Assembly: GCF_021739485.1 (NCBI RefSeq)
Contig: NZ_JAJFNK010000001.1
Location: forward strand, 124,001 to 188,000
DNA: 64,000 nt
Origin: Alicyclobacillus tolerans
GTDB lineage: Bacteria; Bacillota; Bacilli; Alicyclobacillales; Alicyclobacillaceae
Reading direction: 5' to 3'
Shown: positions 44,320-53,061 of the stretch, in pieces
Numbering within the stretch: the first letter of the stretch is position 1
Layout of the letters: each line of letters starts with the position of its first letter
Notes under the pieces: generated by a model
The model's input: only the letters and a program-made list of their open reading frames with translations
Databases searched by the model: none
Told to the model about the DNA's origin: nothing
Made by a program: the position numbers and the translations under genes

Positions 44320-44357
44320 CATCGCTCCCTTTCCTGCGAAAAAACCGTCGATGCAGG

Positions 44358-45425
44358 TCATAGATAGTCGCGGAAACCGGCATCCGCGAGTTCGGAAAGA
44401 AACTTTTTGATGTCTTGCTCTTTGTCCCGATGGCAGACGAACACAGCGTCCTTGCCTTGAACCACGAGTAAATCCCGGACACCGTACAAGCCCACCAGCC
44501 CGTTCTCGCAGTAGACCAGGTTGTTTTCTGATTCCAAGCCAAACACGGACCCAGAGCCACTGCGGGGTGCACTTGGGGTGCGAGAAAGCAGGGCACTCCA
44601 GGTACCCAGGTCAGTCCATTCAAACACAGCCGGCACCATGTACAGGTTTTGGGCGTGTTCGATGACGTCGAATTCAAAAGTCGACTTGGGCAGTTGTTGA
44701 TAGCGCTCAGTTAGTTGATGACTAGTGAACTGCGATTGACGTTTCCTTAAAGCGACGAGGTGTTGGACCATCGCCTCTTGCTGCTGTTCGTAGAGCCGGC
44801 GGACGGCCCCTGTGGTAAACACAAAGATGCCGCAGTTCCAGAAATAACGCCCGTCGTTCAAGAAGCGTTCAGCCCGTTCCCGAGTGGGTTTCTCGACAAA
44901 CTGCTCAACGGGTACCGCCTGTGCGCCAGGGGGCTTCTCGACGCGGATGTATCCGTAACCCGTAGCCGGATAGGTGGGGGTGACTCCCAGCATGGCAATG
45001 GCATCGCGGGTTTTGGCAGTGTGCGCGGCGTCCATCAGGCAGCCCCAGAACTGTTGTGCGTTTCCGACGTAGGCATCGGTGGGCAAAACGGCAACGACGT
45101 CGTCTAGTCCCGCGCCGCGTTCCTCGAGTTCCAAGAGCGCAAACAGCAAACCCGCCGAGGTTCCGTGCGCTGCCGGTTCGTAGATGACGCGATCGCCGGA
45201 AATTTCAGGAGCTTGAGCGGCCACAAAGGGAGCAAATTCTCTTGGAGCCAGGACGAACAATTCGATCTGGTCCCGGTGCGGTTGCAAGAGGTCCAGGGTC
45301 TGCTGGAACAACGACTTTTGCTGGTTGAAAAACATGAACTGCTTGGGGAGGGAACGGCGGCTTTTGGGCCACAGCCTAGAACCCCGACCTCCGGCCATGA
45401 GCAGGACCTTCACCTTTTTGTTCAT
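44358..45425 (-). CDS. manC: mannose-1-phosphate guanylyltransferase
   Basis: A 355-residue sugar nucleotidyltransferase forming GDP-mannose from GTP and mannose-1-phosphate. The signature LLMAGGRGSRLWPKSRRSLPKQF is at about residues 8-30 in two adjoining pieces (AGGRGSRLWP and LPKQF), and FVEKPTRERAERFL with GIFVFTTGAV follows. The isomerase half of bifunctional ManC is absent. The ATG overlaps the stop of the upstream GT4 gene as ATGA. With gmd it provides a GDP-linked deoxy sugar for the glycosyltransferases. Confidence 0.9.
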   Translation of the reverse strand: MNKKVKVLLMAGGRGSRLWPKSRRSLPKQFMFFNQQKSLFQQTLDLLQPHRDQIELFVLAPREFAPFVAAQAPEISGDRVIYEPAAHGTSAGLLFALLELEERGAGLDDVVAVLPTDAYVGNAQQFWGCLMDAAHTAKTRDAIAMLGVTPTYPATGYGYIRVEKPPGAQAVPVEQFVEKPTRERAERFLNDGRYFWNCGIFVFTTGAVRRLYEQQQEAMVQHLVALRKRQSQFTSHQLTERYQQLPKSTFEFDVIEHAQNLYMVPAVFEWTDLGTWSALLSRTPSAPRSGSGSVFGLESENNLVYCENGLVGLYGVRDLLVVQGKDAVFVCHRDKEQDIKKFLSELADAGFRDYL

Positions 45426-46564
45426 GTCCCTTTCTCCTTTCCTCGAATCGGCGTACCTGCAGCCTGCTCCAGAAACTGGACGAGCCGAGTGGCGCAAGCG
45501 TCCCAAGAGCGGGTCTGTACAACCCGCTTGCGTTGTCGCAGAGCCATGCGTCTTGCGCGGACATAGGAGCGGTATACTCGCCGCATTTGCTGTCTCAAGC
45601 TGGAAATGTCAGGTTCTGCCCATTGGCCAACCAAGCTCTCGTTGTGACCCGATACAAATTCCGGCACGCTCTGCAGAGAAAAATCGACCGGAAACATGTC
45701 GGAGGCACTCAGAAACTCCATTTGACCGCCCCACCCTGTCGCGACAATGGGCAAGCCTGCAGCCGCAGCTTCGAGAAAGGGCAGGCCAATGCTTTCACCG
45801 CGGGTGGGGAGTACAAACGCGGAACTCAGCCGATACAGGGAAGCCAGCCTTTTCTCGGGCAGAACCCCGTCGTACAAGTACACAGGGGCTGTTTTTTGAT
45901 AACCCAGGCGCTTTTTCAATCCTCGGATGTACTCGGCGGGACTGGAGGTTGAATGGTCTGGAAAAGACCGGGTCTTGACGACTAGGCACACGTCCTCATT
46001 GGCCCGGAACTCTTCCCAAAAAGCGGGCAGCAACACGTCGTAGCCTTTGCGGAGACTCCATTCAAATACCGACAAAAAGCGGAACCGCGGCAAATCTGCC
46101 TTCGCCTTCGCATCGCGGGCGCGGGGGCGAAAACGGTGTGTGTCGACGCCCTGCGGAGCAATCCACAGCGGCACGTGGACGCCTGCGCGCAAGAACGCGT
46201 CTGCCGAAGCTTGACTGGCCAGGATCAGACCATCGACGCAATCGTTGACTTGTCTCGCCCAATGCTCGGGAACCTCTGTCGTCTCGGAGTACGTCATTCC
46301 CAGCGTGATGAGGTCGTCTTCTCGCTCGTAATCGCCGGGGGTGCGATGGATGATGCGGATTCGCTGTTGAGGTGTTCGGTAAGGACGATTCATCATCTCC
46401 AAGAATTCGCGCCGGATTAAATGGGCGTATGGTTTGGGGTTGGGCAGTTCCGTGGCTCGCAGTTTCACATCCACGCCAAGCCGGGAGAGGGCAGAGGTCA
46501 TGTTACGGCAAATGGTAGAGTGTCCGTTTGGCGATATCCAATTTCCCTCCCACACGATTTGCAC
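45422..46564 (-). CDS. GT4 glycosyltransferase, first gene of the minus-strand operon
   Basis: A 380-residue GT-B enzyme. Marks are QIVWEGNWISPNGHSTICRN, FRFLSVFEWSLRKGYDVLL and AFVLPTRGESIGLPFLEAAA. It is a paralogue of the 42167-43273 product. The start is a GTG at 46564, some 10 bases after GGAAAGGA. It heads the operon running towards 40.4 kb, and the 15-bp repeat array at 46586-46735 lies just upstream in what would be its promoter or leader. Confidence 0.87.
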   Translation of the reverse strand: MQIVWEGNWISPNGHSTICRNMTSALSRLGVDVKLRATELPNPKPYAHLIRREFLEMMNRPYRTPQQRIRIIHRTPGDYEREDDLITLGMTYSETTEVPEHWARQVNDCVDGLILASQASADAFLRAGVHVPLWIAPQGVDTHRFRPRARDAKAKADLPRFRFLSVFEWSLRKGYDVLLPAFWEEFRANEDVCLVVKTRSFPDHSTSSPAEYIRGLKKRLGYQKTAPVYLYDGVLPEKRLASLYRLSSAFVLPTRGESIGLPFLEAAAAGLPIVATGWGGQMEFLSASDMFPVDFSLQSVPEFVSGHNESLVGQWAEPDISSLRQQMRRVYRSYVRARRMALRQRKRVVQTRSWDACATRLVQFLEQAAGTPIRGKEKGT

Positions 46565-46585
46565 GGCGCGTCATCCTTTCCAATC

Positions 46586-46735
46586 AATTCAAGTAACAAC
46601 AATTCAAGTAACAACAATTCAAGTAACAACAATTCAAGTGTGACCACGATTTGAGTGACAATCATTCAAGCGTGACGACAATTCAAGTCACCAGCGTGTC
46701 AGGTCACAAAGCACTTCAAATCACAAGCGTTTCAA
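46586..46735. repeat. 15-bp tandem repeat array upstream of the glycosyltransferase operon
   Basis: AATTCAAGTAACAAC is repeated exactly at 46586, 46601 and 46616, with a partial fourth copy at 46631-46639. Degenerate copies (ATTCAAGCGTGAC, AATTCAAGTCACC, ACTTCAAATCAC) continue to about 46735. On the minus strand it lies between the start at 46564 and the gene ending at 46721. It is too short and too degenerate for a CRISPR. Confidence 0.8.
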
Positions 46736-47011
46736 GCCTAAGCGTTGGGTAGCGGTGCCTTTTTTACGAGACTTGCGCATCGGTTGAGCCAGCCTTTTGC
46801 GAGAGTTCTTCTGTGAGTTCTTTACCCGGGTTGCTTTTGCGATCTTCCGGGTTCGAACGCGTGAATTCCTGTTTAACAGGGCTTGGTAGGCGGCCACGCA
46901 CTCGTCATACCACGCTTGCTCTTCGGGTGTTTTGAACCGGCTTCCAGGCACAGGGTTGGCGGCTGCCCCCACGACCTGGTCAAACTCGGAGTGGAACGTT
47001 GTGAGCCACAT
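46721..47011 (-). CDS. small basic protein of unknown function
   Basis: A 96-residue protein: an N-terminal half with MWLTTFHSEFDQVVGAAANP and PEEQAWYDECVAAYQALL, then a strongly basic tail (RVRTRKIAKATRVKNSQKN, RKSRKKG). The tail resembles nucleic-acid-binding or small acid-soluble spore-type basic tails but no family is recognised. AGAAAGGAA precedes the ATG at 47011. Its 3' end runs into the 15-bp repeat array. Confidence 0.55.
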   Translation of the reverse strand: MWLTTFHSEFDQVVGAAANPVPGSRFKTPEEQAWYDECVAAYQALLNRNSRVRTRKIAKATRVKNSQKNSRKRLAQPMRKSRKKGTATQRLGLKRL

Positions 47012-47322
47012 AAATTGCGATTCCTTTCTACCTGCGGGCTTACCTGGATCATACGGTGGCTCGGCCGCTGATGTTCTGGGTGCCTGTCTCCACCGGACGG
47101 CAACCCAACGGCTTTGGTACACAACTTTGTACAGCGCAAAACCGGGTTGTGTTTTTAAGGACTCTCACTTCTGCTAAACTGATTGCAGGCTATGTCCCTG
47201 AACAGGCAGCGGACAAGCGTTTTACCAAAAGCGGTGTCATCCTTTTAACCGGACCAAGGCTCAGGCGGCATCAGGAGGGAACACAGCAGAGAATCGTTGG
47301 AAGTGAGAGGGCGGATTCATAC
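47012..47322. other. divergent intergenic space
   Basis: Space between the small basic protein gene and the membrane protein gene. An open frame reads through it into the membrane protein, but it has no ribosome site or signal until 47323. No clear promoter pair or terminator is visible. Confidence 0.4.
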
Positions 47323-49347
47323 ATGAAGCACGTGCAGCCTTTTCTACGCCGTCTACGTGGAATTAGGAATTTGCCTTTCTGGTGGACAGGCCTTGGACTG
47401 AGCGTGTTCAGTTTGTTGGTGACTTTGAGTTTTGCAAATCCTGCAGATGCAGCTACATATGACGTAAACCCGCACCTCACTGCGGAGGTCGGATTTAACG
47501 GTTACTTTGTCAAAAATCACTGGGTCCCCGTTCGCGTACAGATGGTCAACGGCGGACCTTCGGTGCTCCAAGGGCAGTTGGCAGTTCACATAGATTTCAG
47601 TGTGGGCAATGGCCGGTTTGCGCAAGGCACCATGCACTGGCCCGTCTCGATAGCGGGTCACCACACTGCCTCGATGGACATTTCTGTCCCGGGGAACATC
47701 ATTGACGATTCTTCGTTAAGTTTCTTGGTGGATGGGCAACCGGTTGCTGCCACGAAACTGACTGGCAACGCTCTGGGGGATACGGCGTTGGTCACCGTTT
47801 TGTCCGCGAACCCGCAAGCGGCCCAGTTTTTAACGGGGACCACATTCGGACCTGGCGGCGCTCCTGTTTTGCCTGTCTCTATCAAACCCTCAGGCATGCC
47901 TGCGACGGCCAACGGCTACAGCGCTTTGACCGCCGTGGTAGCGACGCCAGGGTCCTTAGACGAGTTGTCTAACGCTCAAACCCAGGCATTAAAGAATTGG
48001 GTTGAATTGGGCGGATTGTTGCTTGTGGAGAGCACCAACGGGATCCCGAAAAGTTGGCAGTCTTTAATGCCATTGACGGCAAAAGCGCCGCACACGGTGT
48101 CCGGGGCGCGTCTAAACGACATGTTGGACATAACGTCAACGCCGTTGTCTCAACACATCACGTCCTATGCGGGGAAAATGCGCCCTCAAGCTCAATTGTG
48201 GGCAGGGACGCCGGCGAATCCGTTGTTGGCTGCGACGCCCGAAGGGCGCGGTCAGATTGTGCAAACCGCGTTTTTGCCGACTGAGCCCGCTGTCCTGGGT
48301 TGGTCGAACAACCTAGCGTTTTGGACGCGAATTATCAAACAGGGGAGCAGCGGAAACAACGGGGCTTTACCGAGTCTTTTGGACAGTAACGGCGTTTTGT
48401 CGCTGGCTGCGGCCAGTGGCGCCTTAACGCCTCTTCGTATCCCTTCCCTGAAATTTTGGGGATTCGTGTTCGCCATATATACGCTCGTGGCTGGACCTGG
48501 GCTGTTTTTTCTATTGCGTCGGAGAAAGCGCGAGACTCTCGCATGGGTTATTCTGCCGTCTTTGAGCATTTTAACGACTTTCGGAATCTACGCGTTGGGT
48601 GCGCAGCAGCGCCCCGGGGGCATGCTCACTGAAGGAGTTGGCGTGCTCGACTTGGCGGGCAACGGTCTGGCCGAGTCGTACGGAATTCGCGCGTTTATGT
48701 CGCCGTACGTGGCGTCGACGACCTTCATCGCTGCACAACCCATGCTGACCCTGCCTCTCGCCGAACAGAATGTCCGCCAGTTGGGCGTTGCGGACGTCAC
48801 GACCGGCGCACGATCTGTGTCCATGTTTGAAGATGTAGGCCGGTTTGGCGTACGCTACTTGTACTCGGCAGGTGCCGTGCAGCACCAAGGGCGAATTGCT
48901 ACGGACTTGCTTGCGCTGGGTTCGACACCCAGTTCATTTGCTGGGAACGTCACTAACGACACGCCCTATCCGTTGCAGCATGTCGTCGTGTATTGGAATC
49001 AGGCCATGTTTGTGCTTGGAAATTTGGCACCCGGGGCTACCGCTTCCATCACGCCCCAAACGCCGACCCAGGTGGTCCCGGTCAATTGGTTATCTACATA
49101 CAGCGGCTACAACCGGGAAGTCACGCGGGGGTTAGGGAGGCCGTTAGGCAACTTGGCGAATTCACTCGGGTTTTTCAACGACAATATTCCATTGAGCCAA
49201 GCGATTATCATCGCCACGACCAACAGCGACACTCCGGCCTTGCCTAAGCCCATATCCGGACAAACGATTGCGTCTGCACAGAGCTTAGTCATGGTGCGTC
49301 AGATGGCCTTTGTGGCACAGTACCCCCATGAGGTGGGAAAACCGTGA
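47323..49347 (+). CDS. membrane protein linked to an ABC exporter
   Basis: A 674-residue protein with an N-terminal signal/transmembrane segment (about 20-40, ending in NPADAATYDV, a possible cleavage site), a large extracellular part, two transmembrane helices at about 378-398 and 405-425 separated by LLRRRKRET, and another soluble domain of beta-rich character. The order resembles accessory proteins encoded with ABC-2 exporters in Bacilli. The final codons overlap the ATPase gene start (GTGA), so the three genes at 47323-51111 are one operon. Family not named; substrate unknown. Confidence 0.65.
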   Translation: MKHVQPFLRRLRGIRNLPFWWTGLGLSVFSLLVTLSFANPADAATYDVNPHLTAEVGFNGYFVKNHWVPVRVQMVNGGPSVLQGQLAVHIDFSVGNGRFAQGTMHWPVSIAGHHTASMDISVPGNIIDDSSLSFLVDGQPVAATKLTGNALGDTALVTVLSANPQAAQFLTGTTFGPGGAPVLPVSIKPSGMPATANGYSALTAVVATPGSLDELSNAQTQALKNWVELGGLLLVESTNGIPKSWQSLMPLTAKAPHTVSGARLNDMLDITSTPLSQHITSYAGKMRPQAQLWAGTPANPLLAATPEGRGQIVQTAFLPTEPAVLGWSNNLAFWTRIIKQGSSGNNGALPSLLDSNGVLSLAAASGALTPLRIPSLKFWGFVFAIYTLVAGPGLFFLLRRRKRETLAWVILPSLSILTTFGIYALGAQQRPGGMLTEGVGVLDLAGNGLAESYGIRAFMSPYVASTTFIAAQPMLTLPLAEQNVRQLGVADVTTGARSVSMFEDVGRFGVRYLYSAGAVQHQGRIATDLLALGSTPSSFAGNVTNDTPYPLQHVVVYWNQAMFVLGNLAPGATASITPQTPTQVVPVNWLSTYSGYNREVTRGLGRPLGNLANSLGFFNDNIPLSQAIIIATTNSDTPALPKPISGQTIASAQSLVMVRQMAFVAQYPHEVGKP

Positions 49348-50282
49348 TTCATACACAGAACCTAACCAAGAAATATGGGCGTTTTCACGCCGTGCAAAAC
49401 TTTAATCTGACCGTCCGGCAAGGGACGGTATTCGGCTTGGTCGGGGAAAACGGGGCAGGGAAGACGACGACGTTATCGATGCTGGCTACGTTAACTTCCC
49501 CCACTTCTGGAACGGCCTACATCAACGGGTACGAGGTCACCCGTCAGGCTAAGGGGGTTCGGCAATCCCTGGGGTACATGCCGGATGCCTTTGGGGTGTA
49601 CGACGACATCACGGTGGAAGAGTACTTGGAGTTTTATGCCGATTGTTACAAGGTCGACCGGAACGTGGCGAGACGCAGAGCCAGCGACTATTTGGAATGG
49701 GTTAATCTGCAGGAAAAGCGCCACACATACGTCAATGCGCTGTCGAGGGGCATGCAGCAGCGCTTGGAAATTGCGCGTTGTCTGATGCACGACCCGAGCG
49801 TGTTGATTCTAGATGAGCCGTCCTCCGGGTTGGACCCTCGCTCGCGCCTGGAGTTTCGAACCGTCATGCACCGATTGCGGGCGCTGGGTAAGACGGTTTT
49901 GATCAGTTCCCATATTCTTTCGGAGCTCGGCGAGTTTGTCGACGAGATCGGCATTATGCGCGGCGGTGAACTCGCGGCTGTCGCTTCTGTCTCGGTGATG
50001 ATGACGCATTCCACAGCATACCGACAGCTTCGAGTGTGCGGACGCGCCTTGCGCACGACGTGGGAAGAGGCACTGCGACAATACCCTCAGGTAATAGACG
50101 TCACATACATTCCCCAAGGAGTCGATGTCGTCTATGCTGGGACGCTCGACCAACAAGTCGAATTCGTTCGCGGTTTGGTCGAGGCCGGGATTGGAGTCTA
50201 TCAAGTGGCGGAACGGCCCACGAATATTGAAGAGTTGTTTTTACGTTTGACGGAGCGGGCGGTGGATGCCAGTGGTCAATAA
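49344..50282 (+). CDS. ABC transporter ATP-binding protein
   Basis: A 312-residue ABC-2 type ATPase. Walker A is GENGAGKTTTLSML, the signature is LSRGMQQRLEIAR, Walker B is SVLILDEPSSGLDPRSR, and the switch His is in ISSHILSELGEF. The C-terminal 100 residues are the usual extension of drug and antibiotic exporter ATPases (CcmA-like). GTG at 49344 overlaps the preceding stop. Its stop overlaps the start of the permease gene by 17 bases. Confidence 0.93.
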   Translation: MIHTQNLTKKYGRFHAVQNFNLTVRQGTVFGLVGENGAGKTTTLSMLATLTSPTSGTAYINGYEVTRQAKGVRQSLGYMPDAFGVYDDITVEEYLEFYADCYKVDRNVARRRASDYLEWVNLQEKRHTYVNALSRGMQQRLEIARCLMHDPSVLILDEPSSGLDPRSRLEFRTVMHRLRALGKTVLISSHILSELGEFVDEIGIMRGGELAAVASVSVMMTHSTAYRQLRVCGRALRTTWEEALRQYPQVIDVTYIPQGVDVVYAGTLDQQVEFVRGLVEAGIGVYQVAERPTNIEELFLRLTERAVDASGQ

Positions 50283-51111
50283 TCCTCTTTTAAAAAAGGA
50301 GTTCCGGCAGCGCATGCGCACGAACCGGGCTCCAGTCGTTCTGACCGGCTATCTGGTCAGCATGGTGTTGCTCACGTTCTTTTTGCTTTACGAAAACGTT
50401 CAGGGGCAGTTTGTGTTGTTTCAGCCGTCGCGCAGCGAACAGGTGTTTGTCACGCTCAGTTTACTGCAAATGACGGTGGCTGCGTTTTTGACCCCAGCTT
50501 TCGCTGGTAGTTCCATCAGCGGCGAACGGGAGCGCCGCACGCTGGCAAAGATGCTCACGACGACATTGTCGCCGCTGGAGATTTTAGCGGGGAAAGTCCT
50601 CTCTTCGAGCGCGTTGTTGATTTTGTTGTTGGTCATTACCTTACCTCTTTACAGCCTGGTGTTTTTGTTTGGCGGCGCGGTCCCTCAAGAGGTCTTAGCA
50701 GTATTTGGTTTCCAATTGTTGGCGATTGTGTTGATTGCGTCGCTGAGCGTCATGTGGTCCACGCTTTTGCTTCGTTCTGGATGGAGCACGGTGATGTCGT
50801 ATGCGACGGTCGTTTGGATGACCGTTTTTTCCGGAGTTATTGGCTACGGATTGCAAATGGTCTACAAGCTTTACCCTATTGAGTTTTTTGCGTCGACCTG
50901 GGGACAGTGGCTGCTCAGCCTAAATCCCCTTTGGATTGAAGCGTCCTTGGAAAACTACGTGCAGGCCGCTCCTCATGCCTGGCTGATTTTTATCGCGTTT
51001 TATTCACTGCTCTTGATGGTCTTAACGGTCGCTTCGGTGTGGAGGCTCAGGCCGCAGTCTTTGCGCTTTTTGCCTCGCAAAATGCGCGGCGAGGAAGGGG
51101 ATTACCAATAA
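50266..51111 (+). CDS. ABC-2 type transporter permease
   Basis: A 281-residue membrane protein with six predicted helices and the ABC-2 permease pattern: an N-terminal coupling segment (NPLLKKEFRQRMRTNRAP), a helix near 22-42, then ISGERERRTLAKMLTTTLSPLEILAGK, the cytoplasmic loop characteristic of this class, and four to five further helices. ATG at 50266 lies inside the end of the ATPase gene; GTG at 50272 is an alternative. It completes the exporter with the two genes before it and ends before a clear terminator. Confidence 0.88.
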   Translation: MPVVNNPLLKKEFRQRMRTNRAPVVLTGYLVSMVLLTFFLLYENVQGQFVLFQPSRSEQVFVTLSLLQMTVAAFLTPAFAGSSISGERERRTLAKMLTTTLSPLEILAGKVLSSSALLILLLVITLPLYSLVFLFGGAVPQEVLAVFGFQLLAIVLIASLSVMWSTLLLRSGWSTVMSYATVVWMTVFSGVIGYGLQMVYKLYPIEFFASTWGQWLLSLNPLWIEASLENYVQAAPHAWLIFIAFYSLLLMVLTVASVWRLRPQSLRFLPRKMRGEEGDYQ

Positions 51112-51120
51112 GTTCGGGAA

Positions 51121-51147
51121 ACGCGGGTGCTGCACGCCCGCGTTTTT
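51121..51147 (+). terminator. terminator of the ABC exporter operon
   Basis: ACGCGGG (51121-51127) pairs with CCCGCGT (51137-51143), followed by a run of T. Confidence 0.8.
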
Positions 51148-51267
51148 GGCGGGCCAAAAAACTTGGACTTTCGGGGTTGACGCGAATGCAGCCTGTATGT
51201 CTTGCATATTCGGACTGGCTTGGGCGTATTTTGTACAGACGGCTTGGCAGATCCAGGGGGGCTGTTT

Positions 51268-52359
51268 GTGCAGATCGCGATATCCATGACCTTGGCGTTA
51301 GCAATGATTTTGTTTGGTGCAGAACTTTTTACGAATGCCATTGAGTGGCTCGGCTATAAACTTCATCTGGGTCAAGGTGCGGTCGGCAGCGTTCTGGCGG
51401 CGCTGGGTACGGCATTGCCAGAGACAGCGGTTCCCATCACGGCGATATTGCTGGGCGGCGGTACGACAACAGCCCAGGAAGTCGGCATCGGAGGTATTTT
51501 GGGGGCTCCGTTCCTGCTCGTCACACTTGGATCACTGATTGTAGCGTTGTCGATGGTTTTTGCGCGCAAGACCCATCCTACGATGCAATTGAATGTTCAC
51601 CCGCGAACTTTCAACCGCGACATGACGTTTTTTTTGGTGGCTTACGTGACCGTTACGTTAGTGGGTGTGACGCGGGTTCAATGGCTGCACGACGCGGCTC
51701 CTTGGGCTCTGATTGCCCTGTACATCCTGTTTGTCATACTTACTTTGCGTGACAAGGGCCTGCTCTCGAGTACGGAGGAGCTCAAGCCTCTTTACTTGCA
51801 AAGACGCGATGCGGTTCCTGCGATGGCTTTGGTCCTTGTCCAGTTGTTTGTGGCTTTGGGACTGATTGTAGGCGGGGCTCAATTGCTGTCCAAAGGGGTC
51901 GAGGTACTGTCAGTCCGATTTGATTTGCCGCCCTTTGTCCTATCGGCTCTCTTGATTCCGCTGGCGACAGAATTGCCAGAAACCCTGAACAGCGTGGTTT
52001 GGATCCGGCAGGGCAAGGATGCACTGGCGCTAGGAAACATCACGGGGGCGATGGTTTTTCAAAGCACGCTGGTGCCAGCTTTAGGCATCTGGTTGACGCC
52101 TTGGCGGCTCAACCCGCAAGCTTTGCTTACCTCGTCTTTGACGTTGTCGGCTGCCGCCTTGGTATTCGGCATGTTTCGCTTGCGAAAGGCCTTGTTGCCA
52201 AGCGTGCTGGTCGGGGCTTCGATGATGTACTGGGTATTGCCGCTGCAGGCTACGGCGGCCAGGTTGAATATGGACACCCTGTATTGGGTGGGAGCGGGGC
52301 TGATTGCGGTGGTTTTAATTTGGGCGCTGCGCGCCGGAAGGCAAGCTCGCAGCGCTTAG
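51268..52359 (+). CDS. sodium/calcium (CaCA-family) antiporter-like membrane protein
   Basis: A 363-residue, about ten-helix protein made of two inverted halves. Each half carries an alpha-repeat: GSVLAALGTALPETAVPITA (about 42-61) and ALLIPLATELPETLNSVVWI (about 235-254). The acidic residue after ALP/ELP is the ion-binding Glu of the CaCA family. A central loop is cytosolic and charged. GTG at 51268 follows GGGGGG; the longer frame from 51202 is not supported. Its ion is probably calcium or another cation in exchange for sodium or protons. Confidence 0.82.
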   Translation: MQIAISMTLALAMILFGAELFTNAIEWLGYKLHLGQGAVGSVLAALGTALPETAVPITAILLGGGTTTAQEVGIGGILGAPFLLVTLGSLIVALSMVFARKTHPTMQLNVHPRTFNRDMTFFLVAYVTVTLVGVTRVQWLHDAAPWALIALYILFVILTLRDKGLLSSTEELKPLYLQRRDAVPAMALVLVQLFVALGLIVGGAQLLSKGVEVLSVRFDLPPFVLSALLIPLATELPETLNSVVWIRQGKDALALGNITGAMVFQSTLVPALGIWLTPWRLNPQALLTSSLTLSAAALVFGMFRLRKALLPSVLVGASMMYWVLPLQATAARLNMDTLYWVGAGLIAVVLIWALRAGRQARSA

Positions 52360-52442
52360 AGCGGCGTTGCAAAAATACCGTGTGGCGGTGAACAGGCGGC
52401 CAGATTGTCTTCATGCTCACTTCGTTTTCCTTGTTGCGCTGT

Positions 52443-52450
52443 GATACAAT
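52443..52450 (+). promoter_or_regulatory. promoter of trxA (extended -10)
   Basis: TACAAT at 52445-52450 is preceded by TGA, an extended -10 form. A poor -35 (TTCGTT) lies 18 bases upstream. The start of trxA is about 37 bases downstream. Confidence 0.45.
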
Positions 52451-52487
52451 GAGTGACGGACTACTGATTGACGAGGAGGACTTTCAA

Positions 52488-52805
52488 ATGGCAACCACCA
52501 TGGTGAACACGGAGACATTCGCTGCATTTGTGCAGTCAGATATGCCCGCGTTGGTTGATTTCTGGGCAGAATGGTGCGGTCCTTGCAAAATGATGGCACC
52601 GGTTTTGGAAGACGTATCGAACGAATACGCCGACAAGATCAAAGTCGGGAAACTCGACGTCGATGCCAATCCGCAGATTGCACAGGAATACGGAATCATG
52701 AGCATTCCTACTTTGCTGTTGTTTAAAAACGGCGAAGTCATCAAGCAGATTGTCGGTTACCGGCCCAAAAGCGACCTTTTGTCACAACTCGCAGGCGTTC
52801 TGTAA
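52488..52805 (+). CDS. trxA: thioredoxin
   Basis: A 105-residue cytosolic thiol-disulfide oxidoreductase. The active site is WAEWCGPCKMMAP (WCGPC) at about residues 26-38, with the cis-proline in SIPTLLLF. GAGGAGG (52473-52479) precedes the ATG by 8 bases. It is a single gene with its own promoter and terminator, the usual arrangement for the general cellular reductant of ribonucleotide reductase and peroxiredoxins. Confidence 0.95.
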   Translation: MATTMVNTETFAAFVQSDMPALVDFWAEWCGPCKMMAPVLEDVSNEYADKIKVGKLDVDANPQIAQEYGIMSIPTLLLFKNGEVIKQIVGYRPKSDLLSQLAGVL

Positions 52806-52836
52806 GCTGCCTTCGCAAGACACACCTCGTGCAGCA

Positions 52837-52885
52837 AAACATAGGTTCGGGATGCTCTGGCAAACATAGGTATGGATGAGAGAGC
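52837..52885 (+). repeat. 25-bp imperfect duplication after trxA
   Basis: AAACATAGGTTCGGGATG at 52837 is followed by AAACATAGGTATGGATG at 52862, a 25-base period. Confidence 0.55.
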
Positions 52886-52931
52886 AATCAGCGATAGAAC
52901 GGGTTGGCGTTAGCCCACGCGTTGACACAAG

Positions 52932-52958
52932 AAGCGGCACCCAAGTGGGGCCGCTTTT
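52932..52958 (+). terminator. terminator after trxA
   Basis: AAGCGGC (52932-52938) pairs with GCCGCTT (52950-52956) and is followed by TT. Confidence 0.65.
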
Positions 52959-53061
52959 CGCTTTGATTCATGCTTTTCGCCACTGGGTATCGCTCAATGG
53001 CTTTGGCCCATGAGCTTTTACCACAAGCCTGGTCGGCGGGTCGGACTGGCGGTAAGGAACG

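Noticed and set aside
46421..46654. Plus-strand frame with Ser-Asn repeats across the 15-bp array
   Set aside because: It is antisense to the GT4 gene, has no ribosome site, and its repeats only reflect the DNA repeat.
46586..46735. CRISPR array
   Set aside because: Units are 15 bp, contiguous and without spacers; no cas genes are present.
47056..47322. N-terminal extension of the ABC-linked membrane protein
   Set aside because: The signal-like segment begins at 47323 and is preceded by a ribosome-like GAGAGGG; the extension has mixed composition typical of non-coding DNA.
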